Notes under the pieces: model-generated | Told to the model about the DNA's origin: nothing | The model's input: the letters and a program-made list of their open reading frames with translations, nothing else | The model's database searches: none | Part shown: piece after piece, positions 10,821-23,802 of the stretch | Position numbering within the stretch: the stretch's first letter is position 1 | Layout of the letters: the number at the start of each line of letters is the position of its first letter | Translations under genes and position numbers: made by a program | Source: Iris pallida | Lineage: Eukaryota; Streptophyta; Magnoliopsida; Asparagales; Iridaceae | Length of the DNA: 64,000 nt | Direction: 5' to 3' | Assembly: GCA_029216955.1 (NCBI GenBank) | Contig: JANAVB010004000.1 | Location: 3,905,083-3,969,082, forward strand

Positions 10821-13006
10821 AAGCAAGTGGATTCTCGATAGTGGATGCTCGTGACATATGACTGGAAATACAAATCTATTCACAACACTATTGATGAAAA
10901 AGGAAGGATACGTTTCCTTCGGCAATAACCTTAAAGGCTACATCATAAGTAACAGTACAATTGGTTATCCTCTCTCCTATCAATAACGATGTTTGTTTAG
11001 TGACTGAGTTAAAGCATAACTTGCTCAACATTAGTCATCTTGCTTATCATGGTTATGATATTAACTTCGAAAAAACTAAATGCTTTATCGATCTATGATA
11101 GATCAATTGGAGACATCGCCTTTGAGAAAATAAGGGAAGATAACATTTACATTTTCTATCTATCTAGTAATACTAATAGTGCAGAAAGAAGGCTTTATGC
11201 TCACAAAGATGAAAAGTTCTTATGGCATCAGCATCTTGGTCATGCCAACATGGATACTATATCCATACATCCACCAAGAAGCTAGTCAAAGGACAGCCGG
11301 ATATCACATTCAAGAAAAACACGATATGTGCCGAATGTGAAAAGTATAAGGCTACCAAATCTTTCTTTAAATCCATAAACACTGTAAGTACTACCCGACC
11401 ATTGCAATTACTTCATATGGACTTATTTGGTCCTAGTAGAGTAGCCAGTCTTGGCGAAAAACTCTACGCTTTGGTTATTGTAAATGATTTTTCAAGATTT
11501 ACTTGGGTCTTCTTTCTTATAAACAAAAGTGATACAATTTTTGTTTTCAAAGTATTTGCTAAAAATGTCCAAAATGAAAATGGCTACATGATTACTCGTA
11601 TCCGAAGTGATCATGGTGGCGAATTCGAAAATTCTAATTTTTAAAAGTTTTGTGATTCAAATGGTTTTAGTCATGAATTTTCGTGTCCAAGAACTCCTCA
11701 ACAAAATGGTGTTATGGAGTGGAAGAATAGAACTCTTGGCGATATGGCTAGAGTTATGCTAAATTAATTCTCTCTTCCAAAATATTTTTGGGCAGAAGCT
11801 GTCAGCACAGCGTGCCATATTTTGAATAGGGTTTTGATTTGACCCATTTCGAAGAAGACACCCTATGAGCTTTGGTTTGGTAGGGCTCCTAATGTTTCTT
11901 ACTTTAGAGTGTTCGGTTGTTGTTGCTTTATCCTGATTACCAAAGACAACTGTAAATTTGATGCCAAAGCTGACGAAGGTATTCTTCTTGGCTATGGGGC
12001 CAAGAGTAAGGGACATAAAGTGTTCAACAAACGCTCCATAATTGTTGAAGAGTCTACTAATGTAACTTTTGATGAGGATAATAGTACAGCTGTCATTCCC
12101 AATGATGATGATGAACCATCAACTTCTACACCAATAAATGCAACGTCTGAAACCAGCCCTCCGAAGGAATTACCAAAGAAGTTCCAATTCACTCCCTCTT
12201 ATCCAAAGGACTTGGTAATAGGTAAAATATCAAAAGGGGTAACTACTCGATCCTCTTTAAGAGACACTATAGCTAGCACCGCATTCATTTCTCAAATAGA
12301 ACCTAAAAACGTTTTAGAAGCTTTTAATGATGAATTTTAGATTTCCGCAATGCAAGAAAAACTCAACCAATTTGAAAGAATCCAAGTTTGGGAACTTGTT
12401 CCTAAACCAACTGACCACTCAATAATTAGCACTAAATGGGTTTTTCGTAACAAAGTAAACGAGGACGGTTCAGTCATTCGTAATAAAGCTCATCTCGTAG
12501 CCCAAGGATACAACCAAGAGGAGGGCATCGACTATGATGAGACGTATGCTCTTGTTGCCCGACTTGAATCCATTCGGACGCTTTGTGCATTTGCAAATTT
12601 TTAAAACTTTAAACTTTTCTAAATGGATGTGCAAAGTGCTTTTCTAAACGGTTTTATCAAAGAAGAGGTTTTTGTCAAACAACCACTTGGTTTCAAAAAT
12701 TACAAATTTCTCGATCATGTTTTTAAACTTAGGAAAGCTCTCTATGGCCTAAAACAAGCTCCTCGAGCTTGGCATGATCGTCTTAGTACTTTCTTACTAG
12801 ATAAAGGTTTATTAAAAGGGAAAGTCGATACTACACTGTTTATAAAATCTCTTGATGACACAATTCTTTTAGTACAAATATATGTTGATGATATTATTTT
12901 TGGGTCTACTAATAAGGGTCTATGCAAAGAATTTGCCAAGTGTATGCAGAATGCGTTCGAGATGAGCATGATGGGGGAGCTCAACTACTTCCTTTCATTA
13001 CAAATC
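10819..13006 (+). pseudogene. pol: Element A pol, first part: protease, integrase, RT N-terminus
   Basis: Protease begins W-ILDSGCS then TGA where B has Arg, then HMTG. GAG-pre-integrase HHCC residues appear in WHQHLGHANMDT and CAECEKYKA. Integrase core residues are in HMDLFGPS, RSDHGGEFE and NGVMEWKNRT. TAA at 11641 and further stops follow. TAG at 12338-12340 lies between integrase and RT, as in B. RT shows STKWVFRNK and YVDDIIFGS (about 12885). The gene is cut at 13006 by element C within the sequence after GELNYF; AAATC at 13002-13006 is the duplicated target. Confidence 0.88.
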
Positions 13007-13552
13007 TGTCACGACTCGCACCCACTTTTCGGATATGAGACATGTCCAAGCTAGCCTACGCTGCAGAGTCGGCGGTAGAACGCTGTCACAGCCAACATGC
13101 TCAAAATCACAAAATATAACATTTATTGCTCATTCACATTATTAAATCAAATCTACAACTTATTACAAGATTTACATTTGAATACAAGGTACAATGTCTC
13201 ACAAAATTATAAAAAGATAACTACATGAATACTAAACTATTTCACTAGCCTCTAGGTTTGGCCTCCGCATTTACCCATGTCTCCCGAATCTGATGCTAAA
13301 AGCAGCCGCGACTAATCTGTAAAATTTTGGTTTTCAGTCAGGAATGGAACGAGTACAATTCGCTGAATGCAGTTCCAATATATGAAAATGACTATAAAGT
13401 AGAGGTTAGACATCAATTACATATTTTGGAAACAAACAGCAAAAAGATGTGAGAAAAGACGGAAAATCAATAGCAAGTAAATAAACTAAAATACCTTCCC
13501 AACTGTTAGAAGTACCTTTGATATGTGATCAGTCTGGGATACTACACCGCGA

Positions 13553-13691
13553 GGTCTACGAGGTCTACTTGCACGAAAATAAACAATGTCTACGAGGTCT
13601 ACTTACAGAAATTAAACAATGTCTACGAGGTCTACTTGCATAAAAATAAACAATGTCTACGAGGTCTACTTGCATAAAAATAAACAATGTC
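13553..13691. repeat. About 35-bp tandem repeat in the C LTR
   Basis: Four copies of a unit around GTCTACGAGGTCTACTTGCA followed by AAAATAAACAAT. The array also occurs in the other LTR at about 19926-20068, so it predates insertion. Confidence 0.8.
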
Positions 13692-14452
13692 TACGGTCGG
13701 ATCACACATCCTTGGTACTTCTCATTCCCGACTCCATAATTTATAATAGAATATAACATGGCAAAACCACATTACCAATGGCTAATAATGAAATATAGTG
13801 AAAGTCAATATTGAAAACAGACAATAAACTGTACTCGCCTGGGATCCTTAGCTGGTGAAACCGATAGTCTTGTTGAGTCCAGGATAGTCCAATTGGCTAG
13901 GGTCGATGCGAAGAAGTTCAGAATTGGCAAAGATATAGAAAATATGTGATTAGTCATGGTCAAGCATAGAAAATTTGTCTTAGGAAAATAATTTCTTACT
14001 TAGAAGTTTATATATATTTATTTATGTGGAAAAAAATTATAAATTATTTAAAGAATAAAACATAATAAATATGTGGAACTCACTTAAGAAATTATTATTG
14101 ACACAATATTAGTTAGAATAAAATGTATAAAATTATGTCTAAAAGTCTCTTTTTGAAAATATAGATTTCAATATATATATTTATTTAGATTTCCAAAACT
14201 CAAAATGCCCAACCCTTAATAAATCTCCAACTTTTAACCAAGAGTTTATTTATAAAGTATTCATAACTTATTAAGAGATTATTTCTAGAAATAAAAGGGC
14301 AGTAGTAATATATATGTAATTTTTAGAAAATATTATTCGATGAAGCCCATAATAATCAAAAGTTAGTTTATTAAAACTCGTATATGAAATCTATTGGGCT
14401 TAACCCAATATAATTAATTAACTCATTACCAACAAAATACATAAAAAGACCC

Positions 14453-14453
<1 letters not shown>

Positions 14454-14512
<59 letters not shown>

Positions 14513-14514
14513 TC

Positions 14515-14560
<46 letters not shown>

Positions 14561-14562
14561 GA

Positions 14563-14611
<49 letters not shown>

Positions 14612-14646
14612 TATATATATATATATATATGATTTAATATAAACCC

Positions 14647-14742
<96 letters not shown>
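14454..14742. repeat. TA microsatellite expansion confined to one C LTR
   Basis: Nearly 290 bases of TA tracts interrupted by GATTTAATAT/ATATTAAATC and a 17-A run. At the homologous place in the other LTR (about 20820-20845) only a short TA tract is present. It accounts for most of the LTR length difference. Confidence 0.88.
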
Positions 14743-14745
<3 letters not shown>

Positions 14746-15147
14746 TTAATATAAACCCAAAAACCCTTTTTAACCCATTTAAAAAAAATTATAAAAACTA
14801 AACTCAAAATTTATATATATAAATAATAGTAAGAGTATGGGCCCCAAAGTAAGGTATAAGTAATTACGATAGAAATATATATATTAGAGTCAAGCTCGGC
14901 CCAATCCAGCCCAACTAATTATTCCAATAATTTATACAACAAATTCCTATCTACTATCATTCCATCCCCTTAACCCACAACAGATATCTATGTATATAAT
15001 TTTTATAAACAGAGCCCAGGCCCAAATATAGTTCACCTACATATCATTCTTTACCCAAATAAACAAAACTAAAGTCAAACCAAATATAAGAGAGAAAGGG
15101 ACAGAGAGGGGTGGAGAAAAGAATCTCAGAAAGGGAGCAGAGAGAGA

Positions 15148-15930
15148 GTGGGGGCTCACCGCTCGGAGGGGCTCGTCGGACTCGGTATCTCGTCAGCGCG
15201 CACGGCAGATCCGACCGGCACAGAGCTGAGGTCGCGAGGCTTACCGTCGGTTGGCGGTCTCGCTAGACGCGAAGACGGTGGGGCTGTCATCAGAAGACAT
15301 GCGCGGCCCGGCCACAGTTCGGCGGACGAGCACGAACAACACTCGACTGTGGATGCGGCCGGCTCGTCTAGGAGGCACAGTGGCCAGCGCTGTGGAGGCG
15401 ACGACACGCGCGGCACGCGCCACGACTTAGTCGAGCGAAGAAGCTTGGCGCTCGGGATAGAGGGAAGCACGGGCGGTCGTGGCTCACCGTCCACCGACGT
15501 GGGCGGATGCGACGCTCAACATCAATCTCTGACAAGATTAGACGGCGGCTGCCTGTTCACGGCCGGGCGGCACGGAGACGGGTCGAGTGACGGGGTGGTC
15601 TTCGAGCGACGGCGGCTCGACCGATTTGGGAACAACGGCGATGGCAGTGGTCTTTAGGAAATCGGACGCGGTGGCTTGGGAACAGCGAAAGGTGGTCGGC
15701 ATGGTGACGACCGTAGTGGTGTTTCGGTGGGTGGTTGCACCCTGGTGTGGCAGTGTTTATAGTGGTAGCATGGTTATTGGTGGTGGTGATGACGTGGCAC
15801 GGTGGTCCTCCGACGGACGGTGGCTCAAAATCGAGGGATCAGTGCGGATGAGACTCTTTGAGGATTGTTTGGGTTTGGAAGAACAGCTCTCTTTAATAGG
15901 TGGGGACTCCTATAGAGATGAGGAGTAGAC
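15148..15930 (-). other. GC-rich island in C LTR, probable promoter/leader region
   Basis: GC-rich with open frames on both strands (and again at 21240-21980), but these frames break differently in the two LTRs, so I do not call a gene. On the minus strand, which is the element strand, CACTATAAACACTG (about 15750-15763) resembles a TATA box and is followed by GC-rich and then CT-rich leader-like sequence. Confidence 0.35.
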
Positions 15931-16560
15931 TTCCTAGTAGATAAAGTCTACCCTTTATTTAAAATTCAAATAAACATTTAAAATAATTTAGTCTAATCAA
16001 GACCACTAGTAGATGTTAGCAATATTAATTGAAATCAAATAAACTTATCTTAACATGAATAAACCTTATCGAAATCATATACATAATATTTAAAACATAT
16101 TCAATAATATCAATTGATGATCTAAATGATCAGTGTGATAACTTTAAAATAGTATTCAGTAATATCCAACGATTTTAAACCATTCAATTAAATCAAACAA
16201 TTAATTACTAAAATAATATTCGTTGCCGTCAATATCATAAAGTATATTTTTTACAGAATCCTTTTATTCATAAAACTATTTATGTTTTTCTATATCTGTT
16301 TTCAAAGTCAATGCTTTAAAAGCCCCACAATAATGACAAACATCTTTATGATGCATAATATTAAAATTCAAAGCTAAAATATTTTTATTACAAGGAATTA
16401 ATACTTTCAAACCATTTACTTTAAAGCTAGTTTTTGAAATGACAAGAAATAGCAAAAATAATGTTTATATGTTTAAAAGATGATTTATTTAAAAATTCAA
16501 ATAAGTAGAATAAATAAATAAATTAAAATTTTAAAAAAAAATTCGGGGTGAGGAGTTACA

Positions 16561-19380
16561 AATCTACCCACCTTAGGAATAAATTCGTCCTCGAATTTAT
16601 AGATTGTCTATGATAAATAGGCTCGATAGGTCCGAAAGAAAATGTAATAACAGAAATTTTAATAAACTGGTATTGATTGATAAGATAAGATCAAGGATAA
16701 CAAACACTTTCTTAATAAGAAATATTGATCAAAAGAAGGATGGAAGTGAAAAATAAATAAATAAATAAATAGGGTTTGATGTTAGAATCTTAGGCTATGG
16801 ACATGATTCACAAAGGTTCTAAGTATTCTCAAAAAATTCAACACAAGCTAATAATGACCTTAAGGACAATTCTTCAATCGAAGCCTCTACTTACCTTAGA
16901 AATATTCTTTTCAAAATTTTGAAGGGCACGATTTGTCATGATTAAGAATATAAGAAATAATATAATCATTGATCAAAATGGGTTGGATCGTGAATATAAT
17001 TGGTCTTTAAGAAAAGGTAACACATGGCACAAGTATAGTCAAAGGGTCTAGTCACAATGGTCAATGATGTAATTGAAAGATGATTCGCTAAACAAGAAAA
17101 AGTCGTTAGGCACGATTAACTACTGTTGGAATTATATAGGCATGGTAAACAATCAAAATTTAGAAAAAGTCTAAACATGGTTAGAATCACTTAGATACAA
17201 TTAAGGTGCAGTCACGATCAAGGTAAATCATGCAAGTCACCTAAGCATTTATCGAAATTAGAAAGTTAGCACGGGCATGAATGAGGTCAAAATAGTCATG
17301 ATCTTAGTGGAATAGAAATATAAATAATTAAGTTGAAGTATAGGAACGATTATGACTATAGTCGAAATAGTTTAGTCACTATAAAAATTATTTTAAGAAC
17401 GATCAAAATTGAAATCATTTTGGCATGATCAATTAGTTAAGCAAAACCGTTTATATGCTCTTAATTATTTACCCATAATCATTTAGGCACGAGTTTAGAA
17501 TCAAAATCTAGAAAAGGTTAGGAATTCAGTCGAAATTACATTAAAAGATGACAATCAAAAATAGAAGGATAAGAAAGGAAGGGAGGATTACCGATTTATT
17601 GAGAAGATTGTGACTAGAAATAAGCACAAATCAATTTGAAAAATTAATAGTTATCTGCCAATAAGACATAGTATCTCTGGTATTCGAAACTTGTAACTAT
17701 AGTCGAAGTCATTTTACCGAAAATTTATGCCTCGCCAGTGTACAGCTAGTTGCATTAAACCCTTGGTTCCACAACTCAAGCTATGTTGCGGTAACGAATA
17801 CCCTATCAACTCTATCTAACCTTGACATAACAACTCAAGGATGAAATGAGACGACCAAGACATAATTTTAATAATGTTCGATCATCCACGCTTATTTAAA
17901 ATTATTTCAACTTAGGGGTCATGCCACGCCAGTACGCTGCTAGCTGCAGTGAACCCGCAGTCTCGATAATTCAAATAAGTGACGACAGTGCACTGCTGTC
18001 TTGTCATCGCATGTTATCAAAATTATTTCAACTATATCCCCAAGAATATCAAAGGAGTTTAAAATATCATACAAGTTGATGAAGATAGAAAAAAAAATGC
18101 AAGTATTTGTTCTTCAAGCATAAGATCAGCTTCTTGAAAGGAAAAACAATTGGTTAGGAAGGATAATGATTGAAGTCAAAATAAGTAAAAAAAAATCTTA
18201 TAATCCTTATTCCATGGATATTCAATATTCAACGATTGAGAGAAAACTTTTGAATCCAAAAACTTAACTCGAGATTAATAGACAATTGAGTGAGAAGTTA
18301 TTTTAAAAAAATAATTCCTTAGGTCCAAGGAAAATGATATAAGTGATAAGAAGTTATGATATGGCGATGTCTAGAAAAGACATAAGACAAAGTTGTACAA
18401 ACGATCATAATTAGGAAGAAAATGACCGAGGGCAAAAAGAATATAAACTTAAATTTATATTTCTCTAATATTCAAGATCGAGGGAAAATATGTATAAAGC
18501 ACTATGTCTACCCATTCTGAATATATTTATACACAAATATATAGCCTAAGTAAATCCTAAAATATTATTCTAAGAGAAGGTTATCCTATTTCCATGTAAA
18601 ATATAAATTTAAATAGCAATAATACATATATTATATTCAATATATAATTTATAAAAATTATTCACAATACTAGAAATGGACTACCAATATATATACACGT
18701 CTATATATCTATATGGACGATGTTGGTCGTACTACATTACCACCAGGACTTGGGTTGGGTTCGGGCTAGTTTGGAACAACCAGGTCTTCTAAAAGCCAAT
18801 AATCTTAATAATAATAAGTAATTAAATTATCCCCAGGGTTATGTCACGATTTGGCCTAATTTTCCTAGTTAGTGCACACCTATGACTCGTCTTTCTCTAC
18901 CATGGCTAGAACACTAGTCAAAGCACTCGACCACACTCTCAGTGCCAAAATTCTTGGTTATTTTGCAATCCAAAACTTAACCGTGACTAAGACCTTCTAT
19001 AATAAATATTTATATAATTCTAAAAATTATATTTTAATTCAAATAAATAAATAAAGGATACTTTCCAAACTTTCGGAAAGAGGGGTTATGAATTTGCCCA
19101 CTTTTGAAATACTATCGAATCAGATTACAATAGTGCATACTTATATGAAAATCATCTAATAGGTTTTAGAATTCGATGAGGCCTATGTAGCAACCTTAAC
19201 TACCCAACTGTCAAATTAAACTAGGGACTCCTAGTCCTAACCATTCTCCTAAAATTGACTTACTCCTAGTTGTGAATGAGCATTTCCTAATCGCAGGCTC
19301 GCAGTAGTACGACTAATATGGTACTACCACGAGTTCGCACAATTTGCAAAAACTGACTTACATGGGCCCCAAAAAAAACT
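16561..19380 (-). other. Non-coding core of element C
   Basis: No ORF longer than about 60 codons in 2.8 kb. The minus-strand 3' end (16561-16600) holds the polypurine tract AAGGTGGGTAGAT and the TCGAGGACGAA signature. The middle is AT-rich with recurrent GGCACGAT/CATGATTA-like words (16925-17500). An imperfect duplication of GCCAGTGTACAGCTAGTTGC-type sequence lies near 17733 and 17928. The 5' end (19290-19380) is leader-like and homologous to that of D. Confidence 0.7.
19300..19331 (-). ncRNA. Conserved leader stem-loop of element C
   Basis: On the minus strand CGTGGTAGTAC, a 10-base loop, then GTACTACTGCG forms 11 pairs including two G-U. D has the same 5' arm with a different but still fully pairing 3' arm at 30614-30624. 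The location, about 50 bases inside the 5' LTR boundary, suits a packaging or dimerisation element; function is inferred. Confidence 0.5.
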
Positions 19381-22300
19381 TGTCACGACCTGCACCCACT
19401 TTTCGGATACGAGACATGTCCAAGCCAGCCTACACCGCAGAGTCGGCGGTAGAACGCTGTCACGACTAAGATGCTCAAAATCATAAAATATAACATGTAT
19501 TGCTCATTCACATTATTAAATCAAATCTACAACTTATTACAAGATTTACATTTGAATACAAGGTACAATGTCTCACAAAATTATAAAAAAACAACTACAT
19601 AAATACTAAACTATTTTACTAGCCTCTAGGTTTGGCCTCCGCATATACCCATGTCTCTCGAATCCGATGCTAAAGGCAGCCGCGACTAATCTGTAAAATT
19701 TTGGTTTTCAGTCAGGAATGGAACGAGTACAATTCACTGAATGTAGTTTCAATATATGAAAATGACTATAAAGTAGAGGTTAGACATCAATTACATATTT
19801 TGGAAATAAACAGCAAAAAGATGTGAGAAAAGACGAAAAATCAATAGCAAGTAAATAAACTAAAATACCTTCCCAACTGTTAGAAGTACCTTTGATATGT
19901 GATCAGTCTGGAACACTACACCGCGAGGTCTACGAGCTCTACTTGCACAAAAATGAACTATGTCTACGAGGTCTACTTACAGAAATTAAACAATGTCTAC
20001 GAGGTCTACTTGCATGAAAATAAACAATGTCTACGAGGTCTACTTGCATGAAAATAAATAATGTCTACGGTCATATCACACATCCTTGGTACTTCTCATT
20101 TCCGACTCCATAATTTATAATAGAATATAACATGGCAAAGCCACATAACCAATGGCTAACAATGAAATATAGTGAAAGTCAATATTGAAAACAGACAATA
20201 AACTGTACTCGCCTGGGATCCTTAGCTGGTGAAACCGATAGTCTTGTTGAGTCCAGGATAGTCCAATTGGCTAGGGTCAATGCGAAGAAGTTCAGAATTG
20301 GCAAAGATATTGAAAATATGTGATTAGTGGTCAAGCTTAGAAAATTTGTCTTAGGAAAATAATTTCTTACTTAGAAGTTTATATATATTTATTTATGTGG
20401 AAAAAAATTTATAAATTATTTAAAGAATAAAACATAATAAATATGTGGAACTCACTTAAGAAATTACTATTGACACAATATTAGTTAGAATAAAATGTAT
20501 AAAATTATGTCTAAAAGTCTCTTTTTGAAAATATAGATTTTTATATATATATTTATTTAGATTTCCAAAACTCAAAATGCCCAACCCTTAATAAATCTCC
20601 CACTTTTAACCAAGAGTTTATTTATAAAGTATTTATAACTTATTAAGAGATTATTTCTAGAAATAAAAGGACAGTAGCAATATATATGTAATTTATAGAA
20701 AATATTATTCGATGAAGCCCATAATAATCAAAAGTTAGTTTATTAAAACTCGTATATGAAATCTATTGGGCTTAACCCGATATAATTAATTAACTCATTA
20801 CCAACAAAATGCGACCCATGTATGTATATATATATCTACGATTTAATATAAACCCAAAAACCCTTTTTAACCCATTTAAATTTTTTTTATAAAAACTAAA
20901 CTCGAAATTTATATATATAAATAAAAGTAAGAGTATGGGCCCCAAAGTAAGGTATAAGTAATTACGATAGAAATATATATTAGAGTCATGCTCAGCCCAA
21001 TCCAGCCCAACTAATTATTCCAATAATTTATACAACAAATTCTATCAACTATCATTCTATCCCCTTGACCCACAACAGATATCTATGTATATAATTTTTA
21101 TAAACAGAGCCCAGGCCCAAATATAGTTCACCTACATGTCATTCTTTACCCAAATAAACAAAACTAAAGTCAAACCAAATATAAGAGAGAAAGGGACAGA
21201 GAGGGGTGGAGAAAAGAATCTTAGAAAGGGAGCAGAGAGAGAGAGAGTGGGGGCTCACCGCTCGGAGGGGCTCGTCGGACTCGACATCTTGTCAGCACGC
21301 ACAGCAGATCCAACCGAAGTAGAGCTGAGGTCGCGAGGCTTACCGTCGGTTGGCGGTCTCGCTAGATGCGAAGACGGTGGGGGTGTCATCAGAAGACATG
21401 TGCGGCCCGGCCAGAGTTCGGCAGACGATCACGAACAACACTCGACTGTGGATGCGGCCGGATCGTCTAGGCGGCACAGTGGCCGACGCTGCGGAGGTGG
21501 CGACACATGCGGCACACGCTACGGCTTAGTCGAGCGAAAGAAGATTGGCGCTCAGGATAGAGGGAAGCACAGGTGGTCGTGGCTCACCGTCCACCGGCGT
21601 GGGCGGATGCGACGCTCAACATCAATCTCTGACAAGATCAGACGGCGGCTGTTTGTTCACGGTCGAGCGGCGCGAAGACGGGTCGAGTGACAGGGTGGTC
21701 TTTGAGCAACGACGGCTCGACCGATTTGGGAACAACGGCGATGGCAGTGGTAATTAGGAAATCGGACGTGGTGGCTTGGGAATAGCGGAGGGTGGTCGAC
21801 ATGGTGACGACCGTGGTGGTGTTCCGGTGGGTGGTGACACCCTGGTGTGGCGGTGTTTATAGTGGTAGTGTAGTTATTGGTGGTGATGATGACGTGGCAT
21901 GGTGGTCCTCCGACGGACGGTGGCTCGAAATCGAGGGATTAGTACTAATGAGACTCTTTGAGGATTGTTTGGGTTTGTAAGAACAGCTCTCTTTAATAGG
22001 TAGGAACTCCTAAAGAGATGAGGAGTAGACTTCCTAGTAGATAAAGTCTACCCTTTATTTAAAATTCAAATAAACATTTAAAATAATTTAGTCTAATCAA
22101 GACCACTAGTAGATGATAGCAATATTAATTGAAATCAAATAAACTTATCTTAACATGAATAAACCTTATCCAAATCATATACATAATATTTAAAACATAT
22201 TCAATAATATCAATTGATGATCTAAATGATCAGTGTGATAACTTTAAAATAGTATTCAGTAATATCCAACGATTTTAAACCATTCAATTAAATCAAATAA

Positions 22301-22662
22301 TTAATTACTAAAATAATATTCGTTGCCGTCAATATCATAAAGTATATTTTTTTACAGAATCCTTTTATTCATAAAACTATTATGTTTTTCTATAACTGTT
22401 TTCGAAGTCAATGCTTTAAAAGCCCCACAATAATGACAAACATCTTTATGATGCATAATATTAAAATTCAAAGCTAAAATATTTTTATTACAAGGAATTA
22501 ATACTTTCAAACCATTTACTTTAAAGCTAGTTTTTGAAATGACAAGAAATAGCAAAAAAAATGTTTATATGTTTAAAAGATGATTTATTTAAAAATTCAA
22601 ATAAGTAGAATAAATAAATAAATAAATAAAATTTTAAAAAAAAATCGGGGTGAGGAGTTACA
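19381..22662 (-). repeat. Element C 5' LTR (right copy)
   Basis: 3282 bp, homologous to 13007-16560 and containing the same 35-bp tandem repeat (19926-20068) and GC-rich island. After the LTR end in element orientation, no TGGTATCAGAGC primer site is found. Instead TTTTTTGGGGCCCATG appears, close to the corresponding sequence of D. Confidence 0.88.
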
Positions 22663-23495
22663 AAATCAAACAACTCTCGCAAGGCGTCTTCATCAGTCAG
22701 TCAAAATATGTAAAGGACATGCTGAATAAGTTTGAGCTTGGCAGCATCAAACCAATCAGCACCCCTATGGCTACTACCGCAAAGTTGGAACCTGATGAAA
22801 GCGACAAACCGGTCGATCAACGTAAGTATCGAGGTATGATTGGTAGTTTATTATATTTAACTGCTAGTTGTCCCGACATTATGTTCAGTATTTGCTTATG
22901 TGCTAGATACCAAGCCAATCCTAAAGAATCTCGCATGACCGCAGTTAAGCGTATCTTTAGATACCTTAAAGGAACTATTACGGTAGGCTTGTGATATCCC
23001 AAAACCACTTCCTTTGACTGAATCGGATATTCCGATGCTGATTTTGCGGGATACAAAGTCGACCGTAAGAGTACTAATGGTACGTGTCATTTGCTAGGAA
23101 AGGCGTTAGTCTTATGGTTTAGCAAGAAACAGAACTCTATCGTACTATCCACAACAGAAGCTGAATACATCGCAGCTGGTCGTTGTTGTGCACAGATTCT
23201 ATGGATGAGGTAAACCCTTGAAGACTATAACTTATGTTTCAAACACATACCTATTTTCTGCGATAACACTAATGCCATTAATCTGACCAAGAATCCAATT
23301 TGTCACTCACGCACTAAACACATAGAGATTAGACATCACCTTTTGCGTGATTATCAACAACACGGCACGATTAATTTAGAATTCATAGACACTGAACATC
23401 ACCTAGCAGACTTCTTTATCAAACCACTGGCCGAAGAGCGCTTTAATTTTCTTTGTCGTGAGTTAGGAATTTTGGATGAAACGGTCATTAAATAA
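22663..23495 (+). pseudogene. pol: Element A pol, second part: RT C-terminus and RNase H
   Basis: Resumes after the AAATC duplication in the RT region and runs colinear with B: GSIKPISTPMAT, DQRKYRGMIGSLLYL, AVKRIFRYLKGT. RNase H motifs follow (SDADFAG-like FDADFAG, TEAEYIAAG, and ADFF then IKPL where the family has TKPL). Stops occur at about 22992 (TGA), in the following codons, and at 23212. The terminal stop is TAA 23493-23495, at the same place as in B. Confidence 0.88.
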
Positions 23496-23547
23496 ATTAG
23501 CCTGCGTAAGTAACGATTATGACATATATCTTTATGGTGACTTTGCT

Positions 23548-23589
23548 ATGGGTACAAGCCGAAAGGGTCCTTCTGACAACAAGGCATAA
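23548..23589 (+). CDS. Conserved 13-codon micro-ORF after pol (element A)
   Basis: Encodes MGTSRKGPSDNKA, identical to the peptide at 44992-45033 in element B. The two nucleotide copies differ at three positions (GGT/GGC, AAC/AAT, GCA/GCG), all third bases and all synonymous. The neighbouring 80 bases are also well conserved, so selection on RNA rather than peptide is possible. Three sites alone are weak statistics. Confidence 0.4.
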   Translation: MGTSRKGPSDNKA

Positions 23590-23672
23590 AAACCTAAGCG
23601 ACACGATGCACTAGTCTTCGGACTACCGCTAGCTGGGATCCGGCCCCTACAGCTATTCTATGGCAGTTTTAT
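23590..23672 (+). ncRNA. Conserved hairpin-forming block after micro-ORF (element A)
   Basis: TAGTC-TTCG-GACTA, a stem capped by a TTCG loop, is followed by TAGCTG...CAGCTA. Element B has the same two stems with an altered first loop and stem. Surrounding spacer sequence is poorly conserved between A and B. Role unknown; a signal for expressing ORF3 is one possibility. Confidence 0.4.
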
Positions 23673-23802
23673 CGTAATGGTCGTTATCTTAAATTTATAT
23701 GGTTTAATTACGTTTATGACTTAGTTAATTCAAACTTTCAAATACTATTCATTTTTTATCAAAACCTAGCCATTTTCAAACTTTCCAGTATTTAGTGCCC
23801 AT

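Larger units (their letters stand above)
13007..16560 (-). repeat. Element C 3' LTR (left copy)
   Basis: 3554 bp, matching 19381-22662 throughout. It is longer mainly because of a TA-rich expansion at 14454-14742. In element orientation it begins TGTAACTCCTCACC and ends GAGTCGTGACA. Its terminal part resembles D (GTTCTACCGCCGAC, GTGGGTGCGAGTCGTGACA). A GC-rich block at 15140-15900 is embedded in otherwise AT-rich sequence. Confidence 0.88.
13007..22662 (-). mobile_element. Element C: LARD-like non-autonomous Ty3/gypsy derivative
   Basis: Starts TGTCACGAC and ends GAGTTACA, flanked by AAATC (13002-13006 and 22663-22667). LTRs of 3.55 and 3.28 kb bracket a 2.8-kb core with no gag or pol. Minus-strand orientation follows from the core sequence next to the left LTR. 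Read on the minus strand it is TTCGAGGACGAATTT...AAGGTGGGTAGATT, then TGTAACTCC, the typical end of Tekay/Del-type gypsy elements and the same layout as in D. It splits the RT of element A. Confidence 0.85.

Noticed and set aside
13553..13691. CRISPR-like regular repeats
   Set aside because: Units are contiguous tandem copies without spacers, within a plant LTR.
15148..15657. 169-codon GC-rich open frame, with a related one at 21136-21690
   Set aside because: Lies inside the C LTRs, on the strand opposite to the element, and the frame breaks differently in the two copies; composition explains the open frames.
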